A stretch of 37,268 nucleotides of DNA from assembly GCF_016862195.1 (NCBI RefSeq), contig NZ_BOMM01000083.1, forward strand, positions 1-37,268, in the 5' to 3' direction. Source of the DNA: Paractinoplanes ferrugineus. GTDB taxonomy: Bacteria > Actinomycetota > Actinomycetes > Mycobacteriales > Micromonosporaceae. Shown in pieces: positions 1 to 7,697 of the stretch; the stretch's first letter is position 1; each line of letters begins with the position of its first letter. Both the position numbers and the translations under genes were made by a program. Under the pieces are notes generated by a model. The model searched no databases. It was given only the letters and a program-made list of their open reading frames with translations, and was not told the DNA's origin.

Positions 1-1171
1 ACGCACCCTTCACCCGCAGGACGCCGGCCAGGACGATCACGAGCACCCCGGCGATCGGGACCACGAGCAGGCCGGTCCGCAGGCTGGTGGCGTCGGCGAC
101 GGCACCGACGACCGGCGGGGAGAACAGGAAGCCCAGCCGCATCAGCCACGACACGATGGTCAGGCCGGTGCCGGGCTTGAGGACGGGCAGCTCGTCGGCC
201 TCGTGCATGGCGGCCGGCACCAGGGTCGCCACGCCGAAGCCGGCGGCGGCGAAGCCGAGGATCGTGCCGGCCACCGACGGCACGGCAAGCGCCGACCCCA
301 TCCCGGCGGCCACGATCAGGCCGCCGGCGCGGGCGACCGTGCGCTGCCCGAACCGGTCGACGAGCCGGTCACCGATCAGCCGGCCGACGAACTGGGCGCC
401 GACCAGGGCGATGTAGCCCCAGGCCGCCACCGCCGCGGCGGCGTGCAGCGAGCCGGAGAGGTAGAGCGCGGCCCACGAATTACCGGCGTCCTCCACGATC
501 GTGCCGCCGATGGCGATCAGCACCAGCGCCCCGATGACCAGCCCGACGCGCCGGCCGGGCCACGTGAACCGGCCGGCCGGCGAGTCGGGCGCGGGGGTCT
601 CGTCGACGTCGGGTCCGGTCAGGCAGAACCGGCGGGCGACCAGCGCCACCGCCACGAGCAGTCCGCCCGAGACCGCCAGGTGCGCACCGATCGGCAGGTG
701 CAGGGCGATCGCGGCGGCCGCCATCAGCCCTCCGGTGACCGCGCCGATCGACCAGATGGCGTGGAACGAGTTGATGATCGACCGGCGGTAGCGGCGCTGC
801 ACCCGCAGCGCGTGCGCGTTCTGGGCCACGTCGGTGATCGCGTCCATGGCCCCGGCCAGGAACAGTGCCGCGGCGAAGACGGCCGCGGCCGGGGCCAGGC
901 CGGCGAGCAGCACCCCGCCCGCGGTGAGCGCCGTGCCGGCGACGGCCACGGTCGCCGAGCCGAACCGGCGGATCAGCAGCCCGGCGGCCAGCCCGGCGAC
1001 GATCGCCCCGGTGGGGAACGCGGCGACCGACAGCCCGTAGGCCGCGTTGCCGAGCCCGAGATCCGCCTTGATCTGCGGATAACGCGGGATGAGGTTGGCG
1101 AACAGCGCCCCGTTGGTGAAGAACAGGGCGGCAACCGCGAACCGCGCCCGCCGGTCGGCCTGGAGAGTCAT
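1..1171 (-). CDS. MFS transporter, C-terminus cut by window edge
   Basis: Reading from ATG 1171 gives about 390 residues starting MTLQADRRARFAVAALFF and running off the window without a stop, so only a few C-terminal residues are missing for a usual 12-helix MFS protein of about 400 residues. The chain is a series of hydrophobic Ala/Val/Leu/Gly segments, with a basic RRRYRRS stretch in mid-protein and a GRLIGDRLVDRFG loop typical of the MFS motif-A repeat. It resembles the YbjJ-like sugar/drug MFS group, but the substrate cannot be told. It lies 34 bp behind a ROK regulator on the same strand, which makes a carbohydrate substrate plausible (inference). No Shine-Dalgarno sequence precedes the ATG; a TACGAT hexamer 7 nt upstream suggests a leaderless transcript of its own. 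Confidence 0.85.
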   Translation of the reverse strand, partial: MTLQADRRARFAVAALFFTNGALFANLIPRYPQIKADLGLGNAAYGLSVAAFPTGAIVAGLAAGLLIRRFGSATVAVAGTALTAGGVLLAGLAPAAAVFAAALFLAGAMDAITDVAQNAHALRVQRRYRRSIINSFHAIWSIGAVTGGLMAAAAIALHLPIGAHLAVSGGLLVAVALVARRFCLTGPDVDETPAPDSPAGRFTWPGRRVGLVIGALVLIAIGGTIVEDAGNSWAALYLSGSLHAAAAVAAWGYIALVGAQFVGRLIGDRLVDRFGQRTVARAGGLIVAAGMGSALAVPSVAGTILGFAAAGFGVATLVPAAMHEADELPVLKPGTGLTIVSWLMRLGFLFSPPVVGAVADATSLRTGLLVVPIAGVLVIVLAGVLRVKGA

Positions 1172-1173
1172 GC

Positions 1174-1185
1174 GTACGATCGTAC
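1174..1185. repeat. 12-bp palindrome at MFS start, candidate operator
   Basis: GTACGATCGTAC is its own reverse complement and lies between the end of the ROK gene and the MFS start codon, overlapping the predicted -10. It is short, so it is only a candidate operator. Confidence 0.4.
1179..1184 (-). promoter_or_regulatory. Putative -10 (TACGAT) of leaderless MFS gene
   Basis: TACGAT ends 7 nt before ATG 1171 and no ribosome binding site is present. The hexamer lies inside a perfect 12-bp palindrome, GTACGATCGTAC (1174-1185), so a repressor bound there would cover the promoter. Confidence 0.5.
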
Positions 1186-1205
1186 ACATCGCGGATAGTC
1201 GCTGG

Positions 1206-2354
1206 TCAGCGGTGCAACGGGTCGGCCAGGAGGGGACCGAAAGCGAGCTCGGCGGCCCCGAGCAGGGTGGCGTCGTCGGCCAGGGCGGACAGGCGCAGGA
1301 CCGCGCGCTCGCGGGACACCGGCATGGCGTGCTCGGCGATCCGCGCGGCCACCTGGGGCGCGGCGGCCGGATAGAGGTCCCGGAGCATGCCGCCGAAGAT
1401 CACGACGCCGGGGTTGAACAGGTTGATCAGGCTGGCCACCCCGACACCCAGCCAGTCGCCGATCTCGGCCACCGCGCCGGCCGCCGACGGGTCGTCGACC
1501 ACCGCGCGGATCGCCTCGCGGCCGATCGGGCCCGGTGGCCGGCCGGCCGCGGCCAGCAGGGCGTACTCGCCGGTCTCGGCCTCCAGGCAACCGTGCGAGC
1601 CACACAGGCAGGGCCGGCCGCCGACCGGGTTGACCAGCATGTGCCCGACCTCGCAGCCATAGCCGCTCTCGCCGCCGAGCAGCTTGCCGCCGACCAGGAT
1701 GCCGCCGCCCACGCCGACGTCGCCGTGCAGGTAGATCAGATCGGGGCAGCCGACCCCGGCGCCCCGTTCGAATTCGGCGATCGCGCCCAGGTGGGCCTCG
1801 TTGCCGACGGCGACCGGCAGGCCGGCGCCGAGCGCTCGGGCCAGCTCGCGGCCGAACGCCTGGTCGACCCAGCCCAGATCGGGGCCGTAGCGGACCATGC
1901 CGTCGCCGGGCCGGATCATGCCGCAGTAGGCGGCGCCGACGCCGACGCAGGTGGCCCCGGCGGGGGCGGCGTCGAGCAACTCCCGGCCCATGGCGGCGAG
2001 CCGGGCGACGACCGTGTCGAGGTCGACACCGGCGCGGGGCCGCGGTGCGGTGAGCCGGCTGAGGACCGGACCGCCGAGACCGACCCGGGCCGCGGTCAGC
2101 CGGTCCACCGCCACGTCGAAGGCCAGCACGAACACGCCCGGCGCGGGCCGCACCACCAGCGACGGCCGGCCCGCACCGGACGTGCCGGTCGGTGGCTGCT
2201 CGCACACCAGCCCGGCGGCGGCCAGTTCGGTGGTCAGCGCGAGGATGGTGCTGCGGTTGACGCCCATCCGGTCGGCGAGCGCGGCGCGGGACAACGGCCC
2301 CGCCACGTGGACGTGGTGAAGCAGCGTGCCGAGGTTCGATCGGTGCCGGTGCAT
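1206..2354 (-). CDS. ROK-family transcriptional regulator
   Basis: A 382-residue protein of the usual length for NagC/XylR-type ROK repressors. Residues about 5-60 form a winged helix-turn-helix (SRAALADRMGVNRSTILALT). The remainder is a sugar-kinase-like fold: GNEAHLGAIAE at 184-194, a glycine-rich GVGGGILVGG stretch near 214-223, and the ROK zinc site with His238 followed by CLCGSHGCLE (Cys249, Cys251, Cys256). Family members bind a sugar or sugar phosphate and repress transport or catabolic genes; the ligand here is unknown. The downstream same-strand MFS gene, 34 bp away, is the obvious target. A CGACCC-N8-GGGTCG inverted repeat directly abuts its ATG, suggesting autoregulation. Confidence 0.93.
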   Translation of the reverse strand: MHRHRSNLGTLLHHVHVAGPLSRAALADRMGVNRSTILALTTELAAAGLVCEQPPTGTSGAGRPSLVVRPAPGVFVLAFDVAVDRLTAARVGLGGPVLSRLTAPRPRAGVDLDTVVARLAAMGRELLDAAPAGATCVGVGAAYCGMIRPGDGMVRYGPDLGWVDQAFGRELARALGAGLPVAVGNEAHLGAIAEFERGAGVGCPDLIYLHGDVGVGGGILVGGKLLGGESGYGCEVGHMLVNPVGGRPCLCGSHGCLEAETGEYALLAAAGRPPGPIGREAIRAVVDDPSAAGAVAEIGDWLGVGVASLINLFNPGVVIFGGMLRDLYPAAAPQVAARIAEHAMPVSRERAVLRLSALADDATLLGAAELAFGPLLADPLHR

Positions 2355-2374
2355 CGACCCCTAATCTAGGGTCG
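2355..2374. promoter_or_regulatory. Inverted repeat abutting ROK start (operator candidate)
   Basis: CGACCC (2355-2360), 8 nt, GGGTCG (2369-2374). A minus-strand TAGATT (2363-2368), 8 nt before the ROK ATG, lies in the spacer and could be the -10. The right arm also belongs to a GGGTCGACCC palindrome (2369-2378). Position and symmetry suggest an autoregulatory site. Confidence 0.45.
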
Positions 2375-2380
2375 ACCCGG

Positions 2381-2761
2381 CTACTCGTGCTCGGGGAGGA
2401 GCCGGCGCCGCCCGGCGAAGCCCAGATCGGCCCGGTGGTACCAGTCCAGCGCGGTCTCGCCTTCCAGCCAGCAGAGCAGGACCGGCACGTCGTCGATGTC
2501 GGCCGGGAAGTCGATCAGCAGCGGGGCGACGCCCTTGAGCTCGGCGCCGGTCTGCTGCACCTCGGTCATCAGCTCGTTGAGCCGGGCCTCGGCCGCCTTG
2601 CGTTCCGGCAGTCCGCCCAGAGGAGTGGGGCGCCCGCCCGCGGTCAACGCGGCGGAGAGTTCCACCATGTCGGCCCGCACTGCCACGATCTCGTCGAGCA
2701 CGGGCATGAGCCGTGCGAGTTCCTGCCGAGCCTCCGCCACCGTGAACAGACCCATGGTCAT
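2381..2761 (-). CDS. DUF2203 family protein
   Basis: A 126-residue protein with the DUF2203 pattern: an N-terminal MGLFTVAEARQELARLMPVL segment, a charged amphipathic helix with coiled-coil character, then the conserved end LIDFPADIDDVPVLLCW, GETALDWYHRADLGFAGRRRL. The family is widespread in bacteria and has no established function. No signal peptide or membrane segment is visible, so it should be cytoplasmic. It could start at ATG 2761 or at ATG 2755 (MGLF), which is nearer the conserved region; neither has a clear ribosome binding site. It sits between the LacI-type regulator and the ROK gene, all on the minus strand, with no evident functional link. Confidence 0.85.
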   Translation of the reverse strand: MTMGLFTVAEARQELARLMPVLDEIVAVRADMVELSAALTAGGRPTPLGGLPERKAAEARLNELMTEVQQTGAELKGVAPLLIDFPADIDDVPVLLCWLEGETALDWYHRADLGFAGRRRLLPEHE

Positions 2762-2827
2762 CAGTGTGCCCGATGATCAACCGAGGGATGACAGGTCGGT
2801 AACGAAGACCCTGGGCGTTCGTGCAAT

Positions 2828-3847
2828 TCATGAAAGAACTTGCGCGGTGATCCGTGGTGCGGTCGACTCCCGGACGACCAGTTCGGGGCGGAAAAGATAC
2901 TCGGAATGCGGTGCTCCGTGCCCGTTGATCTCGTCCACCAGCGAGCGGCAGGCGGCCACCGCCATCGACGCCACCGGCTGCCGCAACGTGGTCAGCGGCG
3001 GGTCGGTGAAGGCGATCAGCGGCGAGTCGTCGAAGCCGATCACCGAGACGTCCCGGGGCACCGACAGGCCGCGCCGCCGGACGGCCCGGATCGCGCCCAG
3101 CGCCATCAGGTCGGAACCGCAGATGATGCCGGTCGCGCCCAGCGCGAGCAGGCGATCCGCCGCCACCTCGCCACCCTCCACACCGAACAGGGTGAGGGCG
3201 ACGTCGGGGTCGTCGATGTCCAGCTCACGCTTCATGGCGGTGCGGTAACCGGCCAGCTTGCGCTGGGTGTTGACGAACCGGTCGGGGCCGGAGATCAGGC
3301 CGATCCGGCGGTGTCCGAGCGCCACCAGATGGCTGACCGCGAGGTCGCCGGCGAGCCGGTCGTCGCACGAGACGAAAGGCGCCTCAAGGCCCACCGCGTA
3401 GCCGTTGACCAGCACGATCGGCAGTGGACGGGCGATCAGCCGGCGGTAGCGCTCGTGGTCGGCGGCGGTGTCCGCGGACAGGCTCGAGACGAAGACGATC
3501 CCGCTGACCTGGCGATCGAGCAGCATCTCGACGTACTCGTCCTCGGTGACCCCGCCCGGCGACTGGGTACAGAGCACCGGCGTGTAGCCCTGCTGGGCCA
3601 GCGTCGACTCGATGACCTGGGCGAAGGCCGGGAAGATCGGGTTCTCCAGCTCGGGCACCACCAGGCCGACGAGACCGGCGGAACGCTTGCGTAAGCGTTC
3701 CGGTCTTTCGTAGCCCAGGACGTCGAGCGCGGTAAGAACTGCCATCCGGGTTTCAGTGGAGACGCCGGGCCGGTCATTGATGACCCGCGACACCGTCGCC
3801 TCACTGACCTGGGCCTGTCGGGCGATGTCGGCCATCCGTGCACGCAT
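2828..3847 (-). CDS. malR: LacI-family regulator, probable maltose/maltodextrin repressor
   Basis: About 339 residues from ATG 3847, a normal LacI length. The N-terminus MADIARQAQVSEATVSRVINDRPGVS is the classic LacI helix-turn-helix with hinge helix, followed by a periplasmic-binding-protein-like effector domain (SAGLVGLVVPELENPIFPAFA, GHRRIGLISGP, VIGFDDSPLIAFTDPPLTTLRQP). It is divergent from malEFG and shares a 150-bp intergenic region with three TGCAAG-type boxes, so it is most likely the repressor of the maltose regulon, equivalent to Streptomyces MalR/Reg1. A GTG at 3856 would add three residues, but the TACGGT hexamer 7 nt before ATG 3847 and the lack of a ribosome binding site favour a leaderless start there. 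The symbol is assigned from context. Confidence 0.9.
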   Translation of the reverse strand: MRARMADIARQAQVSEATVSRVINDRPGVSTETRMAVLTALDVLGYERPERLRKRSAGLVGLVVPELENPIFPAFAQVIESTLAQQGYTPVLCTQSPGGVTEDEYVEMLLDRQVSGIVFVSSLSADTAADHERYRRLIARPLPIVLVNGYAVGLEAPFVSCDDRLAGDLAVSHLVALGHRRIGLISGPDRFVNTQRKLAGYRTAMKRELDIDDPDVALTLFGVEGGEVAADRLLALGATGIICGSDLMALGAIRAVRRRGLSVPRDVSVIGFDDSPLIAFTDPPLTTLRQPVASMAVAACRSLVDEINGHGAPHSEYLFRPELVVRESTAPRITAQVLS

Positions 3848-3854
3848 GGCGCAC

Positions 3855-3860
3855 ACCGTA
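3855..3860 (-). promoter_or_regulatory. Putative -10 (TACGGT) of leaderless lacI-type gene
   Basis: TACGGT lies 7 nt before ATG 3847. The first TGCAAG box (3877-3887) falls where the -35 element would be, consistent with autoregulation. Confidence 0.45.
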
Positions 3861-3876
3861 GCAAGGTCGCCGCCTC

Positions 3877-3887
3877 TGCAAGCTCTT
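3877..3887. promoter_or_regulatory. MalR-type box 1 (TGCAAGCTCTT)
   Basis: First of three related TGCAAG-N2-CTT sequences in the malR-malE intergenic region. It lies close to the predicted -35 region of malR. Confidence 0.55.
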
Positions 3888-3895
3888 CCATTATC

Positions 3896-3908
3896 TGCAA
3901 GTGCTTGC
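3896..3908. promoter_or_regulatory. MalR-type box 2, TGCAAGTGCTTGC
   Basis: Second box; GCAAG-TG-CTTGC (3897-3908) is a near-perfect inverted repeat of the size and A/C-G-rich centre expected for a LacI-family dimer. It is the most symmetrical of the three and probably the primary operator. Confidence 0.65.
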
Positions 3909-3959
3909 TAACGTCCCCGCAACATGGCCGACACAACGTGACTCATGAATGTCGGCGAA

Positions 3960-3970
3960 TGCAAGTTCTT
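3960..3970. promoter_or_regulatory. MalR-type box 3 (TGCAAGTTCTT)
   Basis: Third box, 30 nt before the malE start codon and 19 nt before its ribosome binding site. It continues into GTTC-TTTCTT-GAAC (3964-3977). A repressor here would sit at or just downstream of the malE transcription start. Confidence 0.55.
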
Positions 3971-3999
3971 TCTTGAACGAAGATCGACAGGAGATCCAT

Positions 4000-5250
4000 A
4001 TGCGCCTCCGTGCCGCGGGTCTGGTCGCCGTCCTGGCCATTCCCCTGCTGGCCGCCGGTTGCGGCAGCGACGACAGCCCGACCACCGACAGCCCGTCCGC
4101 CAAGGCCGGCGCCACCGGCCAGCTCACCATCTGGGCCGACGACAAGCGGGCCGCCGCGCTCAAGCCGTTCGCCGACAAGTTCGGCACCGAGAACGGCGTG
4201 ACCGTCAAGATCCAGGCCATCTCGAAGGACCAGCAGACCACCTTCGTCACCGCGTCCCAGCAGGGCAGCGGCCCCGACGTGATGGTCGGCGCGCACGACT
4301 GGATCGGCAACCTGGTGCAGAACGGCGCCATCGACCCGGTGCAGCTCTCCGCCGACCAGAAGTCCGGCATCGCCGCGAACGCCCTGACGGCCGTCACCTT
4401 CAACGGCCAGACCTACGGCGTCCCGTACGCGACCGAGAACCTCGCCCTGATCCGCAACACCGACCTCGCCCCGGAGGTCCCGAAGACGATCGAGGACCTG
4501 GTCGCCGCCGGTCAGAAGCTCAAGACCGAGAAGAAGGCGAGTGAGATCCTCTGTCTGCAGGTCGGGCAGACCGGCGACGCCTACCACCTCTACCCGCTGT
4601 ACGCGTCGGCCGGCGGCTACCTCTTCGGCACCGGCGCGAACGGTGACTACGACGCCAAGGATCTGGGCGTCGGCAACGCGGCCTCGCAGGCGGCGTTCAA
4701 GAAGATCGCGACGCTGGGGGAGAAGGGCTCGGGTGCCCTGAAGCGTTCGATCACCTCGGACAACTCGATCGCCACGTTCACCGGCAAGAAGTGCGCCTAC
4801 CTCGTCTCCGGCCCGTGGGCCGTCGCCGACGTGAAGAAGGCCGGCATCAAGTACGACATCACCGCGATCCCGCCGTTCGCCGGTGGCAAACAGGCCACCC
4901 CGTTCCTCGGTGTGCAGACCTTCTACGTCGCGGCCAAGGGCAAGAACAAGGCGCTCGCCCAGGAGTTCGTCACCAACTACGTGACCACCCCCGACCTGGC
5001 CGTCGCGCTGTACCAGGCGGAGCCCCGGCCGCCGGCGCTGACCGCCGCCTTCGACCAGGTCAAGGGCAACGACCCGGATCTGGCCAAGTGGCAGGAGGCC
5101 GGTAAGAACGCGATCCCGCTGCCGGCGATCCCGGAGATGGCCGCGATCTGGGACCCGTTCGGCAAGGCCGAGGCCGCGATCATCGGTGGGGCCGACCCGG
5201 CCAAGACCATCGAGGCCGCCGGCAAGACCATCTCGGGCTCGATCAAGTAG
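4000..5250 (+). CDS. malE: Maltose/maltodextrin ABC transporter substrate-binding lipoprotein
   Basis: 416 residues. ATG 4000 is chosen because AGGAG (3989-3993) lies 6 nt upstream and it starts a clean lipoprotein signal peptide: MRLRAAG, a hydrophobic core, and lipobox LAAGC with Cys21 as the lipidated residue. The mature protein is a cluster-B/1 solute-binding protein: QLTIWADDKRAAALKPFADKF, GPDVMVGAHDWIG, YGVPYATENLALIRN, and a C-terminal AEPRPPALTAAFD segment, all very like E. coli MalE. It binds maltose and maltodextrins outside the membrane and delivers them to MalFG. The stop codon is immediately followed by the malF ATG, so translation is probably coupled. Expression is probably maltose-inducible through the upstream boxes. 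Confidence 0.93.
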   Translation: MRLRAAGLVAVLAIPLLAAGCGSDDSPTTDSPSAKAGATGQLTIWADDKRAAALKPFADKFGTENGVTVKIQAISKDQQTTFVTASQQGSGPDVMVGAHDWIGNLVQNGAIDPVQLSADQKSGIAANALTAVTFNGQTYGVPYATENLALIRNTDLAPEVPKTIEDLVAAGQKLKTEKKASEILCLQVGQTGDAYHLYPLYASAGGYLFGTGANGDYDAKDLGVGNAASQAAFKKIATLGEKGSGALKRSITSDNSIATFTGKKCAYLVSGPWAVADVKKAGIKYDITAIPPFAGGKQATPFLGVQTFYVAAKGKNKALAQEFVTNYVTTPDLAVALYQAEPRPPALTAAFDQVKGNDPDLAKWQEAGKNAIPLPAIPEMAAIWDPFGKAEAAIIGGADPAKTIEAAGKTISGSIK

Positions 5251-6843
5251 ATGGCGACGATGCTCGGAGGGCCCGCCACCCGGGCCCTCCCCGCCCCCGG
5301 CAAGGACGAGCCGCCGACGGGCCTGAGAAGCCGACTAGTCAAGATCGTCCTGCTCGGAGTGGTCGTGGCGATCGCGGTCTGGGCGGCGTTCCCGCTGGTG
5401 GCCAACAGGGCGTGGGCCGGCCTGGCGATCGAGGCCGCGGCCACCGCCGCCCTGCTGTGGATCTACCTGAGCGGGCGCCGGATCCCGGCGAAATATCTCG
5501 CGCCGGGCACCCTGCTGCTCATCGTCTTCCAGATCTTCCCGGTCTTCTACACCGCCGCCACCGCGTTCACCAACTACGGCGACGGTCACCGGGGATCCAA
5601 GGACGAGGCCGTCGTGGCCATCCAGAGTGCGTCCGTCACCCAGGTGCCGGGCTCCATCCAGTACGCGTTGAGCGTGGCCACGACCGGTGATCCGGCGACC
5701 GGCCCGCTGGTCTTCCTGATCACCGACCCGGCCACCGGTCAGGTCTCGGTGGGCGACGCCGAGGGACTGACGAAGCTGTCCGACGTCACGGTCTCCAGCT
5801 CCGGGAAGGTGACCGCGGCCAAGGGCTACACGGTGCTCACCGCCGGACAGGCCGGCCTGCGCAGCAAGGAGGTCACCGCGCTCGCGGTCCCGGTCGAGGG
5901 CGGCGCGATCCGGTCCGCCGGCCTGTCCCGCGCCTACGAGGGCAAGGCCGGCCGCGCGTACGACAAGGGCTGCGACTGCGTCGAGGACACCACCACCGGC
6001 AAGACGTGGACCGCCGACGAGAAGCAGGGCGCGTTCGTCGCCGCCGACGGTGACCGGCTCGCCCAGGGCTGGAAGGTCGGTGTCGGGTTCGGCAACTTCA
6101 CCCGGGTGCTCACCGACCGGTCCGTCTCCGAGCCGTTCCTCGCCACCCTGATCTGGAACTTCGCGTTCGCGATCGGGTCGACCGGCGGCACCTTCGTGCT
6201 CGGCATGCTGGTCGCCGTCGCGTTGCACGCCAAGCAGGTGCGGGGCCGTAACGTCTACCGGCTCGTGCTGGTCCTGCCGTACGCGATGCCGGCGTTCGCG
6301 ATGCTGCTCGTCTGGCGGGACATGTTCAACACCGACTTCGGCCTGATCAACAACCTGTTCGGTACGCACGTCGACTGGCTCGGCCAAGCCGGCACGGCCC
6401 GGCTCGCGGTGCTGCTCGTGCAGCTGTGGCTGGGCTATCCGTACATGTTCCTGGTGACCACCGGTGCCCTGCAGGCCATCCCGGCCGAGCTCAGCGAGGC
6501 GTCCCGGATCGACGGCGCCGGCGCCTGGCAGAGCTTCCGCCGGATCGTGCTGCCGCTGCTGATGGTCGCGCTGACCCCGCTGCTGATCTCGTCGTTCGCG
6601 TTCAACTTCAACAACTTCAACGCGATCTACCTGACCACCGACGGCGGCCCGTTCCCGGCCGACAACCCGATGAACGGCGCCACCGACCTGCTGATCACCT
6701 ACACCTACCGGCTGGCGTTCGGTGGTTCCGGTGCGCAGTACGGCTACGCGGCGGCCATCTCGATCTTCATCTTCCTGATCGTCGGAACGGTCTCCGCCAT
6801 CGCGTTCCGCCGGACCAGGCAACAGGAAGAGGTGTACGCATGA
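5251..6843 (+). CDS. malF: Maltose ABC transporter permease MalF, with large external P2-like domain
   Basis: 530 residues, longer than the roughly 300-residue permeases of most actinobacterial sugar importers. Three N-terminal helices (about 30-50, 52-73, 84-105) precede an external region of about 180 residues (110-290), like the P2 domain of E. coli MalF that contacts MalE. After GVGFGNFTRVLTD come the core helices, the EAA loop (AELSEASRIDGAGAWQSF, ahead of IVLPLL), and SFAFNFNNFNAIYLTTDGGP, almost the E. coli MalF wording. A CDC motif (KGCDCVED) lies in the external domain. It forms the membrane channel with MalG. The ATG directly follows the malE stop; with no good ribosome binding site, coupling is likely, and ATG 5260 is an alternative. 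Confidence 0.94.
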   Translation: MATMLGGPATRALPAPGKDEPPTGLRSRLVKIVLLGVVVAIAVWAAFPLVANRAWAGLAIEAAATAALLWIYLSGRRIPAKYLAPGTLLLIVFQIFPVFYTAATAFTNYGDGHRGSKDEAVVAIQSASVTQVPGSIQYALSVATTGDPATGPLVFLITDPATGQVSVGDAEGLTKLSDVTVSSSGKVTAAKGYTVLTAGQAGLRSKEVTALAVPVEGGAIRSAGLSRAYEGKAGRAYDKGCDCVEDTTTGKTWTADEKQGAFVAADGDRLAQGWKVGVGFGNFTRVLTDRSVSEPFLATLIWNFAFAIGSTGGTFVLGMLVAVALHAKQVRGRNVYRLVLVLPYAMPAFAMLLVWRDMFNTDFGLINNLFGTHVDWLGQAGTARLAVLLVQLWLGYPYMFLVTTGALQAIPAELSEASRIDGAGAWQSFRRIVLPLLMVALTPLLISSFAFNFNNFNAIYLTTDGGPFPADNPMNGATDLLITYTYRLAFGGSGAQYGYAAAISIFIFLIVGTVSAIAFRRTRQQEEVYA

Positions 6844-7697
6844 CCGCCGGCACCAAATGGCTCAAGAACGTGGGCTGGCGGCACGCCGTCGGTCTGCTGG
6901 CCGTCGTCTTCTCGCTCGGCCCGATCCTGTTCGTGCTGTCGGCGGCGTTCAACCCGCTCGGCACGCTCTCCTCCAGTCAGCTGCTGCCGAGCGGCTTCTC
7001 GCTCGGCAACTTCGACAAGCTGCTCACCGAGACCGACTTCCCGAAGTGGTTCCTCAACTCGGTGGTCATCGCCGGGGTCGCGTCGGCGGTGTCGGTGTTC
7101 GTGAGCGGGCTCGCCGCGTACGCCTTCAGCCGCCGCCGATTCCGCGGCCGGCGGGTGGGCCTGCTGTCGGTGCTCCTGATCCAGATGTTCCCGCAGTTCC
7201 TCGCCGTGGTGGCGATCTTCCTGATGTTCGCGACGATCACCGACTACTGGCCGGCGATCGGCTTCAACACCTGGTGGGGCATCATCCTGCTGTACCTGGG
7301 CGGTTCGCTGGGCGTCGGCACCTGGCTGATGAAGGGCTTCTTCGACACCGTGCCGCGGGAGCTCGACGAGTCGGCCACGGTGGACGGCGCGTCGCACGTG
7401 GAGATCTTCTTCCGCATCCTGTTGCCGCTGGTCGCCCCGGTGCTCGCGGTGACCGGGCTGCTCGCGTTCATCACCACCGTCAACGAGTTCGTCTTCGCCA
7501 ACATCTTCCTCACCGACTCGGGCAGCAAGACGCTGTCGGTCGGTTTGTGGGGCCTGGTCGCGGCCGAGCAGCGCAACGCCAACTTCGGCATCTTCTGCGC
7601 CGGGACGCTGCTGACCGCGATCCCGACGGTCGCCGTCTTCCAGGCGTTGCAGCGCTACATCGTCGAGGGCCTGACCGCCGGAGCCGTGAAGGGATGA
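6840..7697 (+). CDS. malG: Maltose ABC transporter permease MalG
   Basis: 285 residues, six predicted helices, standard for MalG. The start ATG 6840 overlaps the malF stop (ATGA) and has AGGAAGAGG (6824-6832) 7 nt upstream. The EAA loop is RELDESATVDGASHVEIF followed by RILLPLVAPVLAV, which docks with the ATPase. It pairs with MalF to form the pore. No malK-like ATPase gene follows; in actinobacteria a shared ATPase such as MsiK, encoded elsewhere, usually energises these importers (family knowledge). The stop overlaps the start of the next reading frame (ATGA again), so the cluster was laid out as a tight operon. Confidence 0.94.
   Translation: MTAGTKWLKNVGWRHAVGLLAVVFSLGPILFVLSAAFNPLGTLSSSQLLPSGFSLGNFDKLLTETDFPKWFLNSVVIAGVASAVSVFVSGLAAYAFSRRRFRGRRVGLLSVLLIQMFPQFLAVVAIFLMFATITDYWPAIGFNTWWGIILLYLGGSLGVGTWLMKGFFDTVPRELDESATVDGASHVEIFFRILLPLVAPVLAVTGLLAFITTVNEFVFANIFLTDSGSKTLSVGLWGLVAAEQRNANFGIFCAGTLLTAIPTVAVFQALQRYIVEGLTAGAVKG

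Noticed and set aside
1201..1210. CTGGTCAGC similar to half of the phoD inverted repeat
   Set aside because: It lacks the second arm and lies at the 3' end of the ROK gene, so it is probably chance.
3949..3999. Upstream in-frame ATG for malE
   Set aside because: It would place 17 residues before the lipoprotein signal; ATG 4000 has the AGGAG site at the right spacing.
5335..6822. Long minus-strand open frame opposite malF
   Set aside because: The composition is low-complexity Arg/Glu/Gln/Gly and the opposite strand is clearly malF.
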